Made by a program: the position numbers and the translations under genes. Shown here in pieces: positions 1-7,584 of a DNA stretch of 42,290 bases. The DNA lies in NCBI GenBank assembly GCA_016873275.1, contig VGXO01000022.1, forward strand, positions 1 to 42,290, written 5' to 3'. Every line of letters begins with the position of its first letter. Within the stretch, counting starts at the first letter, position 1. The stretch is from Phycisphaerae bacterium. Lineage in GTDB: Bacteria > Planctomycetota > Phycisphaerae > Phycisphaerales > SM1A02. The notes under the pieces are model-generated. The model was given only the letters and a program-made list of their open reading frames with translations, had not been told where the DNA came from and did not search any database.

Positions 1-120
1 GCACGGCTCGCCTCCGCGCCCAAGCGGTCGGCGTCCCGGCGCATCTCGGCGGCGTGAGGCTGACGCCCGGCGCGCCCTTCGAGACTCGACGCGACGATCG
101 CGTGCGAGCACGAAGGCTCC

Positions 121-237
121 ACGCCTCTCCCGCGAGTCGCCACGCGAGGAGTTTGAGAGACCGGTAGCCTCGACGCCTCTCCCGCGAGTCGCCACGCGAG
201 GAGTTTGAGAGACCGGTAGCCTCGACGCCTCTCCCGC
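121..237. repeat. 52-bp tandem repeat, two full units plus a partial third
   Basis: Units run 121-172 and 173-224 and look identical. A third begins at 225 and diverges after about 28 bases into the double-hairpin element. Each unit starts ACGCCTCTCCCGCGAGTCGC and contains the 5' half of the first hairpin of that element, followed by GAGGAGTTTGAGAGACC and GGTAGCCTCG. The array therefore looks like partial duplications of the hairpin element. There are no variable spacers, so it is not a CRISPR array. Confidence 0.9.
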
Positions 238-303
238 GAGTCGCCACGCGACGAGCGGGAGAGGCCGCCTCGCGAACGCAGTTCGCGAGGCGGGTGAGGG
301 TGG
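227..303 (+). repeat. Double-hairpin dispersed repeat, copy A
   Basis: Two adjacent strong hairpins. The first pairs GCCTCTCCCGC (227-237) with GCGGGAGAGGC (255-265), with an inner GTCGC/GCGAC stem and CAC loop. The second pairs GCCTCGCGAAC (267-277) with GTTCGCGAGGC (281-291) around a GCA loop. The 76 bases 228-303 match the reverse complement of 28179-28254 with one mismatch (base 265) by eye. A REP/BIME- or MITE-like mobile intergenic element is the likely explanation; no transposase is in the window. Confidence 0.85.
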
Positions 304-375
304 CACGACCCGAGGCGATCGTCGCGGGGCGCGCTGATCGAGACATCGCCCGTCGATGCACCGCTCCGACCCGCA

Positions 376-458
376 CGTCGTGCTTCGGTCCTTGCCCCCA
401 CCGGGCTTCTCGCTCCCGCTCGAAGCCCGACTCCCCCGCATCGCTTCGCTCGCGGGAG
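376..458 (+). repeat. Secondary repeat blocks shared with copy B
   Basis: Bases 376-388 (CGTCGTGCTTCGG) and 425-458 (GCCCGACTCCCCCGC ... CGCGGGAG) recur in reverse complement at 28339-28351 and 28272-28305, the longer block with two differences in 34. The longer block is itself an imperfect hairpin (CTCCCCCGC/GCGGGAG). Block order relative to the double hairpin differs between the two loci, suggesting modular shuffling rather than one intact element. Confidence 0.75.
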
Positions 459-465
459 CGGTCCC

Positions 466-487
466 GACGTCACGCCACCGTGACGTC
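466..487 (-). terminator. Hairpin across the fbaB stop codon, possible terminator
   Basis: GACGTCACG (466-474) and CGTGACGTC (479-487) are perfect inverted repeats with a 4-nt loop. The fbaB stop codon (TGA, 470-472 on the minus strand) lies inside the distal arm. No T-run follows, so termination would be of the hairpin-only type or the structure may protect the mRNA 3' end. Confidence 0.45.
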
Positions 488-1546
488 CTTGCAGAGGTAG
501 ACGTCCTGGATGGCGTTGAGGAGCTTCACGCCCTCGGGCATCGGCTTCTGGAACGCCTTGCGACCGGAGATGAGCCCGATGCCGCCCGCCCGCTTGTTGA
601 TCACCGCGGTGCGGACCGCGTCGAGGACGTCGTGCGATCCTGACGCGCCGCCCGAGTTGATGAGACCGGCGCGACCGCCGAAGCCATTGAGGACCTGGTA
701 GCGGCAGAGGTCGATCGGGTGGTCGCTCGCGAGGTCGGTGTAGATCCGCTTGTCGAACTTCCCGTAGCTCGAGCTCCCCATGTTGAGCGCCTCGTAGCCG
801 CCGTTCAGCTCGGGCAGCTTCTGCTTCACGAAGTCCGCCTGGATCGTCGCGCCGAGGTGGTTCGCCTGCCCGGTGAGGTCCGCCGAGACGTGGTAGTCCT
901 TGCCGCCCGCCTTGAACGCGGGGTTCCGCAGGTAGCACCAGAGGACCGTCGCCATGCCGAGCTCATGCGCGTGGGCGAAGGCATGCGAGATCTCCACGAT
1001 CTGCCGGGTGCTCTCCTCGCTGCCGAAGTAGATGGTCGCGCCCACCGCGACCGCCCCGAGGTTCCACGCCTCCTCGACGGTCCCGAAGAGCACCTGGTCG
1101 AACCGGTTCGGGTAGGTCAGGAGCTCGTTGTGGTTGATCTTGCAGATGAAGGGGATGCGGTGGACGTACCTCCGCGCGACCGAGCCAAGCACGCCGAAGG
1201 TCGTCGCGACCGCGTTGCAGCCGCCCTCGATCGCGAGGCGCACGATGTTCTCGCCGTCGAAGTAGATCGGGTTCGGCACGAAGCTCGCCCCCGCGCTGTG
1301 CTCGATCCCCTGATCGACCGGCAGGATCGAGACGTAGCCGGTGCCGGCGAGGCGACCGTGGTTCAGGATCGCCGCGATCGAGCGCAGGACCTGCGGGCTG
1401 CGATCGGAGGGCATCCACACCCGGTCCATGAAGTCCGGTCCCGGCAGCGAGAGGAGCTTCTGGTCGACCTTCGCCTTGTGGCTAAGGAGCGAATCCGCCT
1501 CCTTGCCGAGGACGTCGCGGATGGGCGTGATGAGGTCGGTTGGCAT
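470..1546 (-). CDS. fbaB: Class I fructose-bisphosphate aldolase, FbaB/DhnA type
   Basis: Predicted to cleave fructose 1,6-bisphosphate reversibly into dihydroxyacetone phosphate and glyceraldehyde 3-phosphate by a Schiff-base mechanism, in the cytosol. The 358 residues match the usual ~350 of bacterial/archaeal FbaB over the whole length. Diagnostic segments are [10 protein letters not shown] (about 76-84), the [12 protein letters not shown] stretch (about 136-147) and [10 protein letters not shown] (about 237-246), whose Lys241 sits where the Schiff-base lysine lies in the family. The C-terminal INSGGASG and [11 protein letters not shown] stretches form the phosphate-binding part. The ATG at 1546 has a good AAGGAAGGA ribosome-binding site. 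A TAGCAT promoter-like box lies about 96 nt upstream. The gene stands alone and diverges from the cation antiporter gene. Confidence 0.95.
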   Translation of the reverse strand: MPTDLITPIRDVLGKEADSLLSHKAKVDQKLLSLPGPDFMDRVWMPSDRSPQVLRSIAAILNHGRLAGTGYVSILPVDQGIEHSAGASFVPNPIYFDGENIVRLAIEGGCNAVATTFGVLGSVARRYVHRIPFICKINHNELLTYPNRFDQVLFGTVEEAWNLGAVAVGATIYFGSEESTRQIVEISHAFAHAHELGMATVLWCYLRNPAFKAGGKDYHVSADLTGQANHLGATIQADFVKQKLPELNGGYEALNMGSSSYGKFDKRIYTDLASDHPIDLCRYQVLNGFGGRAGLINSGGASGSHDVLDAVRTAVINKRAGGIGLISGRKAFQKPMPEGVKLLNAIQDVYLCKDVTVA

Positions 1547-1642
1547 GGGAGGTCCTTCCTTGCAGGCTTGAGGCGAGCGGCTTCCGGCGGCAGGACGTGC
1601 GAGGCGATCGCCGCCGGACGCCTTCGCCGGCGGCGGGGCGGC

Positions 1643-1648
1643 ATGCTA
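1643..1648 (-). promoter_or_regulatory. Putative -10 box TAGCAT for fbaB
   Basis: TAGCAT on the minus strand is followed by GCCGCCCCG, the same arrangement as other start-proximal boxes in this window. The predicted leader is about 90 nt and contains the ribosome-binding site. No clear -35 hexamer is visible. Confidence 0.45.
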
Positions 1649-1674
1649 ACCCACGCCCGGCGTCGCGCGCCCCG

Positions 1675-1680
1675 TATGCT
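1675..1680 (+). promoter_or_regulatory. Putative -10 box TATGCT for the cation antiporter
   Basis: TATGCT followed by CCGCCCC, 30 nt before the ATG at 1711. It is back-to-back with the fbaB box, giving a compact divergent promoter region. Confidence 0.5.
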
Positions 1681-1710
1681 CCGCCCCGTCGCCCTCCGGA
1701 ACCGCGCTCG

Positions 1711-2682
1711 ATGTGGTCGTCGCTCGTCCTCCTCCTCGTCTCGCTCGTCCTGCTGACCCTCGGCGCGGAGCTCCTCGTCCGCGGCGCCAGCATCCTTGCC
1801 CTGCGGGCGGGGGTCTCCTCGTTCTTCGTGGGGATGACCATCGTGGGGTTCGGGACGAGCACGCCGGAGCTCGCCACCTCGATCTTCGCCGCCCTCGACG
1901 GCTCGCCCGAGATCGCCGTCGGCAACGTGGTCGGCTCGAACATCGCGAACCTGACCGCGATCCTCGGCGCGATCGCCCTCGTCAGCCCCATCGCGGTCCG
2001 CGCCGGATCGATCACCCGCGAGGTGCTGCTGCTCGTCGCGGTGACCTCGCTCCCCTACGCCGCCCTCGCGACGCAGGGCATCCTCGATCGGACGATCGGG
2101 ATCGCGTTCCTGCTCGGGCTCCTCGGGTTCGTCTGGTGGAGCTACCGAACGAACCGGACCTCCGAGCCCGACGCCGACGCGCCCACGGTGCCGGCGGGCT
2201 GGCGAGGCGGCGTCGCGTGGAACGGCGTGCTCTGCCTCGGCGGGATCGCGGTGCTCGCCGGAAGCTCGAGGCTCCTCGTCGACTCCGCGGTCGAGCTCGC
2301 GACGCACTGGGGCGTCTCGGAGCTCGTGATCGGGCTCACCATCGTCGCGATGGGAACCTCCGCGCCCGAGCTCGTCACCAGCCTCGTCGCCCAGATCCGC
2401 GGTCGGAGCGACCTCGGGCTCGGCAACCTCGTGGGCTCGGGGATCTTCAACGTCCTCGGGATCCTCGGAGCGACGGCGCTCCTCCAGCCGACGCAGATCT
2501 CGCCGCAGATCTTCCGGTTCGACCTGCCGGTCGCGATCCTCGTCGCCGCGGCGATGCTGCCGATCATGCGATCCGGGCGAAGCATCAACCGCGCCGAGGG
2601 AATCGTGCTCCTCGCCGCCTTCGTCCTCTACACCGTCGCGCTCTACCAGGGCTGGCCTGCCGCCCTCGCCGCCGCCGGATGA
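1711..2682 (+). CDS. Sodium/calcium (CaCA superfamily) antiporter
   Basis: Inner-membrane exchanger of the YrbG/K+-dependent Na+/Ca2+ exchanger-like group, probably exporting Ca2+ against a Na+ or H+ gradient. The 323-residue protein is almost entirely hydrophobic with about ten membrane segments in two halves. Each half has the family's alpha repeat: GFGTSTPEL plus GNVVGSNIAN (about residues 46-80) and MGTSAPELVTS plus GNLVGSGIFNVLG (about 213-250). The acidic residue of the (S/T)PEL and APEL motifs is present in both halves. The ATG at 1711 is chosen because translation further upstream is arginine/proline-rich and unrelated to the family. Its 3' end faces mnmA across 16 bp. Confidence 0.93.
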   Translation: MWSSLVLLLVSLVLLTLGAELLVRGASILALRAGVSSFFVGMTIVGFGTSTPELATSIFAALDGSPEIAVGNVVGSNIANLTAILGAIALVSPIAVRAGSITREVLLLVAVTSLPYAALATQGILDRTIGIAFLLGLLGFVWWSYRTNRTSEPDADAPTVPAGWRGGVAWNGVLCLGGIAVLAGSSRLLVDSAVELATHWGVSELVIGLTIVAMGTSAPELVTSLVAQIRGRSDLGLGNLVGSGIFNVLGILGATALLQPTQISPQIFRFDLPVAILVAAAMLPIMRSGRSINRAEGIVLLAAFVLYTVALYQGWPAALAAAG

Positions 2683-2685
2683 TCC

Positions 2686-2698
2686 GCGGCGGAGCCGC
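2686..2698. terminator. Short hairpin between convergent genes
   Basis: GCGGC (2686-2690) and GCCGC (2694-2698) with a GGA loop occupy the gap between two converging stop codons. The stem is only 5 bp and has no T-run; it could act weakly in both directions. Confidence 0.25.
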
Positions 2699-3862
2699 TC
2701 ACGCCGTGACCGCGGGCCGCACCTCGTCGATCCATCCGCCGCCGAGGACCTCGTCGCCCGCGTAGCAGACGATCGCCTGGCCCGGGGCGAGCATCTCCGA
2801 GGGATGCTCGAAGCGGACCTCGAGCCGCGCGTCGCCTCCCTCGCCCTCGACGCGGACCCGCGCCGGCGCGACCTCGCCGTGCGCCCGCCACTGCACGGCG
2901 CAGGACCTCCACTCGCGCGGCGGCTCGCCCGCGGTCCAGTTCACGCCCCGGGCGATCGCGCCTCCGCAGACGAGCCGCTCGCGCGGTCCGACCACGACCT
3001 CGTTCCGGGTCGGATCCTTCGAGAGGACGAAGAGCGGCACGCCCGTGGCGAGCCCGAGCCCACGCCGCTGCCCGATCGTGAAGTGCTGGTGCCCCGGATG
3101 CTCGCCGAGCGTCCGACCCGCCTCGTCCACGACGCGGCCCGGCGCGACCGAGTCGGGCGCGCGGCGACGCAGGAGCCCCGCGTAGTCGCCCTCCGGAACG
3201 AAGCAGATCTCCTGCGAGTCCGGCTTGTCGAAGACGGGAAGCTCGAGCTCGCGGGCGAGCCGGCGCACCTCCGGCTTGCGGAGCCCGCCGATCGGAAGCA
3301 GCGTGCGGCGCAGCCGCTCGCCCGGCAGCCCGAAGAGGACGTAGCTCTGGTCCTTCGCCTCGTCGAGCCCGCGCCGAAGCCTCGCCTCGTCGCCCCGCCG
3401 CTCGATCCGGGCGTAGTGACCGCTCGCGACGAACGAGGCGCCGATCGACTCCGCGTGGTCGTGCAGGCGCCCGAACTTCAGCCAGTCGTTGCAGCGGACG
3501 CAGGGATTCGGCGTGCGACCCGCGGAGTACTCGCCCACGAAGTAGTCGATCACGCGGTCGAAGTCGCGGCGGAAGTTGAGGACGTAGAGCGGGATCCCGA
3601 GCCGCGCCGCGACGAGCCGCGCATCCTCCGCGTCGCCGACCGAGCAGCAGCCTCGACGCCTCGCCGCGGAGGTCCCGCACGCCGACGCCTCCTCCGCGGG
3701 GCGCATCCCCTCCGGCTCCTCCACCGTCCCGAGCCGCATGAAGCATCCGACCACCTCATGCCCCGCCTGCGTCAGGAGCGCGGCGGCGACCGAGGAGTCC
3801 ACGCCCCCGCTCATCGCGAGGAGCACCTTGGCGGGGCGACCTTCGGGCGTCATGCCGACCAC
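2699..3862 (-). CDS. mnmA: tRNA-specific 2-thiouridylase MnmA
   Basis: Adds the 2-thio group to wobble uridine 34 of Lys, Glu and Gln tRNAs, using ATP to adenylate the base and a relayed persulfide sulfur. The 387 residues contain the PP-loop SGGVDSS (about 18-24), the catalytic cysteine of TPNPCVRCN (Cys121) and the second cysteine of SQEICFVP (Cys220); their 99-residue separation is close to the E. coli enzyme. HFTIGQRRGLG and the C-terminal beta-barrel (EVRFEHP...APGQAIVCY) complete the family. The N-terminal part carries an ~20-residue insertion before CCS. Two starts are possible: GTG at 3862, only 6 nt after a TAGACT box and hence leaderless, or ATG at 3853. Diverges from the RNase HII-like gene. 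Confidence 0.95.
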   Translation of the reverse strand: MVGMTPEGRPAKVLLAMSGGVDSSVAAALLTQAGHEVVGCFMRLGTVEEPEGMRPAEEASACGTSAARRRGCCSVGDAEDARLVAARLGIPLYVLNFRRDFDRVIDYFVGEYSAGRTPNPCVRCNDWLKFGRLHDHAESIGASFVASGHYARIERRGDEARLRRGLDEAKDQSYVLFGLPGERLRRTLLPIGGLRKPEVRRLARELELPVFDKPDSQEICFVPEGDYAGLLRRRAPDSVAPGRVVDEAGRTLGEHPGHQHFTIGQRRGLGLATGVPLFVLSKDPTRNEVVVGPRERLVCGGAIARGVNWTAGEPPREWRSCAVQWRAHGEVAPARVRVEGEGGDARLEVRFEHPSEMLAPGQAIVCYAGDEVLGGGWIDEVRPAVTA

Positions 3863-3868
3863 GGGTCG

Positions 3869-3874
3869 AGTCTA
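3869..3874 (-). promoter_or_regulatory. Putative -10 box TAGACT for mnmA
   Basis: Six nt before the GTG at 3862 and 15 nt before the ATG at 3853. At a normal -10 to +1 distance transcription would begin at or next to the GTG. Confidence 0.5.
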
Positions 3875-3926
3875 CGGAGGCGCTGGGGATTTCTCGACGG
3901 ATTCCCGGCTTCGCCGCGGTCGGCGG

Positions 3927-3932
3927 TACCGT
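3927..3932 (+). promoter_or_regulatory. Putative -10 box TACCGT, leaderless start
   Basis: TACCGT, then GCCGCCC (7 nt), then the ATG at 3940. The spacing implies an mRNA that begins at or near its start codon, and argues for 3940 over the in-frame GTG at 3931, which overlaps the box. Confidence 0.5.
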
Positions 3933-3939
3933 GCCGCCC

Positions 3940-4914
3940 ATGCTCCTCTTCGCGGGGATCGATGAGGCGGGCTACGGCCCCATGCTCGGACCGCTCTGCG
4001 TGGCGGCGACGGCGTTCCGCATCGCCGACGCGGACCCTGCCGAGGGACCGCCGGACCTGTGGGATCGGCTCGCCTCGGTCGTCGCGCGGCGGGCGAGCGA
4101 CAAGCGGCGCCGCATCGCGGTCGCCGACAGCAAGACGCTCAAGTCGCCCAACGGCGGTCGCCAGCATCCGCTCCGCCACCTCGAGCGCGGGGTGCTCTCG
4201 ATGCTCGGGGCGATGGGTCCCCTTCCCGCGACCGACGAGGAGCTCCTCGACCGACTCTCGGTGGGATCCGAGCGGCTCCGCACGCGACCGTGGTACGCGG
4301 CGTCGCGATCGCTACCGGTGGCGGCGACCGCCGAGCGGCTCGGGATCGACGCGGCGAAGCTTGGTCGCGCGATGCGGACGGCGGGCGTCGAGCCGGTCGC
4401 GATGATGGCGGAGGCGATCGACGAGGAGGCGTTCAACCGCCTCTGCACCGCCGCCGGCAAGGCGCACGTGAACTTCGTCGCGGCGATGCGGCTCGTCGAC
4501 CGCCTCTGGCGCGAGCACCCCGAGGCGCACCCGCGGGTGATGATCGACCGCCACGGCGGACGCAGCGACTACGTCGAGCCGCTGCTGCGGGCGTTCCCCG
4601 GCGTGCAGCTCCGCGTGCTCGCCCAGGGCGATCGGGTCAGCCGCTACCGGCTCGAGCGGGATGGGTCGGAGATCACCCTGAGCTTCGAGGTCGAGTGCGA
4701 GGACCGCCACCTGCCCACCGCCCTCGCCTCGATGACCGCCAAGCTGGTCCGAGAACTGCTGATGGACCGCTTCAACCGCTTCTTCGGGGGTCTCGCCCCG
4801 GAGGTGAAGCCCACCGCGGGCTACGTCACGGACGCGCGGCGCTGGCTCGAGGAGATCGCCCCGACCCTCGAGCGTCGGGGGCTTCGACGGCAGGACCTCG
4901 TGCGCCTCGCCTGA
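3940..4914 (+). CDS. Ribonuclease HII/HIII-like protein, divergent
   Basis: Probably a type 2 RNase H that nicks RNA in RNA:DNA hybrids. The N-terminus FAGIDEAGYGPMLGPL has the DEAGxG signature that supplies the first Asp and Glu. ADSKTLKSP matches the DSK motif and VMIDRHGG gives a later Asp. ALASMTAKLVRELLMDR resembles the RNase HII ASxxAKVxRD element. In that last element the catalytic Asp position is Glu (VRE), giving a D-E-D-E set like RNase HIII rather than the D-E-D-D set of RNase HII. At 324 residues it is much longer than RnhB (~200), with an extra central stretch. It has no tail resembling the RNase HIII N-terminal TBP-like domain. Activity is inferred only. Confidence 0.75.
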   Translation: MLLFAGIDEAGYGPMLGPLCVAATAFRIADADPAEGPPDLWDRLASVVARRASDKRRRIAVADSKTLKSPNGGRQHPLRHLERGVLSMLGAMGPLPATDEELLDRLSVGSERLRTRPWYAASRSLPVAATAERLGIDAAKLGRAMRTAGVEPVAMMAEAIDEEAFNRLCTAAGKAHVNFVAAMRLVDRLWREHPEAHPRVMIDRHGGRSDYVEPLLRAFPGVQLRVLAQGDRVSRYRLERDGSEITLSFEVECEDRHLPTALASMTAKLVRELLMDRFNRFFGGLAPEVKPTAGYVTDARRWLEEIAPTLERRGLRRQDLVRLA

Positions 4915-4942
4915 TCCTCGGCTCGCGGCGCGGCGGCAACCC

Positions 4943-4970
4943 TTGACTCGCGCGGGGGCGGAGGTACGCT
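4943..4970 (+). promoter_or_regulatory. Candidate promoter TTGACT-N16-TACGCT upstream of fusA
   Basis: TTGACT (4943-4948) and TACGCT (4965-4970) are separated by 16 nt. This is one of the better -35/-10 pairs in the window. It would give fusA a leader of roughly 375 nt containing a TTCCGC/GCGGAA hairpin (4979-4996) and a possible small ORF. Confidence 0.45.
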
Positions 4971-5016
4971 CTCCGACTTTCCGCAAATCCGCGGAAGGCC
5001 CCGAGAAGCCGCAGCG

Positions 5017-5133
5017 ATGCCGTCCGAGAACGCCCGTTGCCCCGAGTGCAGGACCGAGCCCCCGGCGACCGCCGAGGGGTCGGATGCCGACTCGGATCCT
5101 GACCCTCTCGGCGCGTCCCCCGGCGCCGGCTGA
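5017..5133 (+). CDS. Possible 38-residue leader peptide with a CPEC motif
   Basis: ATG at 5017 to TGA at 5133 encodes MPSENARCPECRTE followed by an Ala/Gly/Pro/Asp tail. Most codons end in G or C, as in the true genes here, and a promoter-like pair lies about 47 nt upstream. The CxxC pair could bind a metal, and such starts occur in planctomycete zinc-ribbon proteins, so this may also be the remnant of a longer gene. There is no clear ribosome-binding site. Codon bias over 38 codons is weak evidence in GC-rich DNA. Confidence 0.25.
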   Translation: MPSENARCPECRTEPPATAEGSDADSDPDPLGASPGAG

Positions 5134-5349
5134 CCGCCTCCCTCGGGAGGTCGGATCGCCGGGGCCGTTCAATCTTCTCCGAGACTTTGCCCGACGGACG
5201 TCGAGCGGTAGGTCGGAGAAGTCGATCCAAGAACTTCCGGCGTGCGAACACGCCGCGTTTCCCGGGTCCTCGGGGCCCCTTCGTCCTTCTTCAGTCGCCC
5301 TCGCGACCGGCGGCGACGACCGATCCGGTCCACCACCAGAGTCCGAACC
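5134..5349 (+). other. fusA leader, no gene recognised
   Basis: Together with the upstream small ORF this makes a 435-bp gap before fusA. A short CCTCC/GGAGG hairpin lies near 5145-5155. I recognise no riboswitch. The sequence just before the fusA ATG has no good Shine-Dalgarno match. Confidence 0.4.
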
Positions 5350-7464
5350 ATGTCGACCGACCTCACCTTCGTCCGCAACATCGGGATCTGCGCCCACATC
5401 GACGCCGGCAAGACCACGGTCTCCGAGCGGGTCCTCTACTACACCGGCAAGAACTACAAGATGGGCGAGGTGCATGAAGGCACCGCGACCATGGACTTCC
5501 TCCAGGAGGAGCAGGAGCGCGGCATCACCATCCAGTCGGCCGCGACGACCTGCCCCTGGGAGACCGGCGGCAAGACCTACAAGATCAACCTGATCGACAC
5601 GCCGGGGCACGTCGACTTCACCATCGAGGTGGAGCGCTCGCTCCGCGTCCTCGACGGCGCGGTCGCGGTGTTCGACGGCAAGGAAGGCGTCGAGGCGCAG
5701 TCGGAGACGGTCTGGCGGCAGGCCGACCGCTACCGCGTCCCCCGCATCTGCCTCGTCAACAAGATGGACAAGCTCGGCGCGGACTTCGACTTCAGCTTCA
5801 AGTCGATCCGCGAGCGGCTCGGGGCGAACGCGATCGCGGTGCAGATCCCGATCGGTCAGGCCGACACCTTCGAGGGCCTCATCGACCTCGTCACCATGCG
5901 GGCGTTCTACTTCGACTCGACCGAGCTCGGCTCGAAGTTCGAGGAGCGGGACATCCCCGAGAAGATGAAGGACGTCGCGGAGCTCTGGCACCACGAGATG
6001 GTCGAGAAGGCGGCGGAGCTCGACGACGTGCTGATGGAGCGCTACCTCGAGAAGCCCGAGTCGATCACCCCCGACATGGTCAAGGCGGCGATCCGCAAGG
6101 GCACCATCGCCCGGCAGTGCTTCCCCGTCTTCTGCGGCTCCGCCCTCAAGTACGTCGGCATCCAGCGGGTGCTCGACGGCGTCGTCGACTACCTCCCCAA
6201 CCCGACCGAGGTTCCCGCGGTCGAGGGCGTCGATCCCAAGGAGCCGGAGACCAAGCTGTCGCGACCCCACGGCGACGATGCGCCGTTCTCGGCGCTGGTG
6301 TTCAAGGTCGTCTCCGACTCGCACGGCGACCTCACCTACATCCGCGTCTACTCCGGTCGCCTCGAGAAGGGCGCCCGCCTGCTCAATCCGGGCAACGGCA
6401 AGAAGGAGATCATCTCCCGCATCTTCGAGATGCACGCGAAGGACCGCGACGCCCTCGACTCGATCGGCGCCGGGCAGATCGTGGCGGTGATCGGCCCGAA
6501 GAACTCGATCACCGGCGACACCCTCTGCGACGCCGACAACCCGATCATCCTCGAGCGGATGGTCTTCCCCGAGCCGGTCATCTCGATGTCGATCGAGCCG
6601 AACTCCGCGGAGGACAAGAAGAAGCTCGGCGAGGCGCTCACCACGATCCGCCGCGAGGATCCCTCGTTCCGCTCGACCTACAACGACGAGACGGGCGAGA
6701 CCATCATCGCGGGCATGGGCGAGCTGCACCTCGAGATCATCAAGAACAAGCTCGTCCGCGACATGAAGGTGAACGTCACCGTCGGTCGCCCGCGGGTCAG
6801 CTACCGCGAGACGATCTCCGGCGCCGCCAACGACGTGCGTGGTCTCTTCAAGAAGCAGACCGGCGGTCGCGGTCAGTACGGCGACGCGGTGGTCAGCGTC
6901 TCCCCCTGCACCAAGGAGCAGGCGGAGGCGGATGGGCTCAAGATGGTCAATGGCGTCGTCTTCGTCGACAAGATCTCCGGCGGCGTCATCCCCCGCGAGT
7001 TCATCCCCTCGGTCGAGTACGGCGCGCGGCAGGCGGCCGCGAGCGGCGTGCTCGGCGGCTACCCGATGATCAACGTCAAGGTCGAGCTCGTCTTCGGCTC
7101 CTACCACGACGTCGACTCGAGCCAGGTCGCCTTCGAGCAGGCGGGCGCCCTCGCCTTCCGCCAGGCGTGCACCAAGGCGGGTCTCGCCCTCCTCGAGCCG
7201 ATCATGAAGCTCGTGGTCACCACGCCCGACGAGTTCTTCGGCAACGTCTCCGGCGACATCTCGAGCCGCCGCGGTCAGATCGTGGACTCCGAGATGCGCG
7301 GCAACGTGCGGCTCATCACCGCGGAAGTCCCGCTCTCCGAGCTCTTCGGCTACACCACCACGCTCCGCAGCATGACCCAGGGTCGCGCCACGAGCACGAT
7401 GGAGCCGCTCGAGTACCGCGTGATGCCCGACCGCCTCAAGGAAGCAGTCCTCGCCAAGGGCTGA
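5350..7464 (+). CDS. fusA: Elongation factor G
   Basis: GTPase that drives ribosomal translocation and, with RRF, ribosome recycling. The 704 residues are full length. Domain I has the P-loop AHIDAGKTT (about 15-23), the switch-[13 protein letters not shown] (G3) and NKMDKLG (G4). Domain II starts near PFSALVFKV. Domain III has RREDPSF and GMGELHLEI. Domain IV follows with VSYRET and GGQYGD-like [11 protein letters not shown], and domain V ends with the conserved [14 protein letters not shown]. Translation upstream of 5350 in the same frame is Arg-rich and not part of the family, so the ATG at 5350 is chosen. The gene is not in a str operon here: no rpsL, rpsG or tuf is adjacent. A strong terminator follows at 7493-7526. 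Confidence 0.98.
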   Translation: MSTDLTFVRNIGICAHIDAGKTTVSERVLYYTGKNYKMGEVHEGTATMDFLQEEQERGITIQSAATTCPWETGGKTYKINLIDTPGHVDFTIEVERSLRVLDGAVAVFDGKEGVEAQSETVWRQADRYRVPRICLVNKMDKLGADFDFSFKSIRERLGANAIAVQIPIGQADTFEGLIDLVTMRAFYFDSTELGSKFEERDIPEKMKDVAELWHHEMVEKAAELDDVLMERYLEKPESITPDMVKAAIRKGTIARQCFPVFCGSALKYVGIQRVLDGVVDYLPNPTEVPAVEGVDPKEPETKLSRPHGDDAPFSALVFKVVSDSHGDLTYIRVYSGRLEKGARLLNPGNGKKEIISRIFEMHAKDRDALDSIGAGQIVAVIGPKNSITGDTLCDADNPIILERMVFPEPVISMSIEPNSAEDKKKLGEALTTIRREDPSFRSTYNDETGETIIAGMGELHLEIIKNKLVRDMKVNVTVGRPRVSYRETISGAANDVRGLFKKQTGGRGQYGDAVVSVSPCTKEQAEADGLKMVNGVVFVDKISGGVIPREFIPSVEYGARQAAASGVLGGYPMINVKVELVFGSYHDVDSSQVAFEQAGALAFRQACTKAGLALLEPIMKLVVTTPDEFFGNVSGDISSRRGQIVDSEMRGNVRLITAEVPLSELFGYTTTLRSMTQGRATSTMEPLEYRVMPDRLKEAVLAKG

Positions 7465-7492
7465 TCGCGGTCGATCGACCTCGATTCCACCC

Positions 7493-7526
7493 GACGCCGA
7501 CCCCCGCAGGGTCGGCGTCCTTTTCT
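7493..7526 (+). terminator. Rho-independent terminator of fusA
   Basis: GACGCCGACCC (7493-7503) pairs perfectly with GGGTCGGCGTC (7509-7519) around CCGCA, followed by CTTTTCT. It is the clearest intrinsic terminator in the window. Confidence 0.95.
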
Positions 7527-7536
7527 ATGGCCGATC

Positions 7537-7584
7537 GCTCATCGGATGGCTCATCGGATGACTCATCGGATGACTTGGCGGATG
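7537..7584. repeat. 12-bp tandem repeat, four units
   Basis: Three near-identical units GCTCATCGGATG / GCTCATCGGATG / ACTCATCGGATG are followed by a degenerate ACTTGGCGGATG. The array starts 11 nt after the fusA terminator. From 7585 to 7788 I see no gene and no further structure that I can support. Confidence 0.9.

Larger units (their letters stand above)
1..465. other. Non-coding, repeat-rich region at the left edge
   Basis: I see no convincing complete gene here. The first ~57 bases are open in one forward frame ending in TGA at 55-57 and could be the tail of a gene lying outside the window, but 18 codons are too few to judge. From 121 the DNA is built of repeats: a 52-bp tandem array, a double-hairpin element, and two shorter blocks that recur in inverted form near 28.2-28.35 kb. 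Short frames that run through the repeats are arginine-rich and have no recognisable domain. Confidence 0.6.

Noticed and set aside
1-57. Three-prime end of a plus-strand gene running in from the left
   Set aside because: Two frames look plausible by third-base GC content and only ~18 codons are visible, so no call can be supported.
121-303. Possible CRISPR array
   Set aside because: The units are directly adjacent without unique spacers, and the same core occurs singly elsewhere as a double hairpin.
356-701. Short plus-strand frames over the repeat and the fbaB 3' end
   Set aside because: They are antisense to fbaB or run through the hairpin repeats, with no domain.
3931-3939. GTG at 3931 as start of the RNase HII-like gene
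   Set aside because: It overlaps the probable -10 box; the ATG at 3940 lies at the expected leaderless position.
5242-5349. Upstream start for EF-G
   Set aside because: The added 36 residues are Arg/Ser-rich and absent from EF-G; the family begins at the ATG at 5350.
4915-5349. Riboswitch in the fusA leader
   Set aside because: Only small isolated hairpins are visible and no conserved riboswitch core could be identified.
4312-7107. A 931-codon minus-strand frame antisense to the RNase HII-like gene and fusA
   Set aside because: Its composition (Asp/Arg/Leu/Val-rich, no domain) mirrors the plus-strand genes, and fusA is unambiguous.
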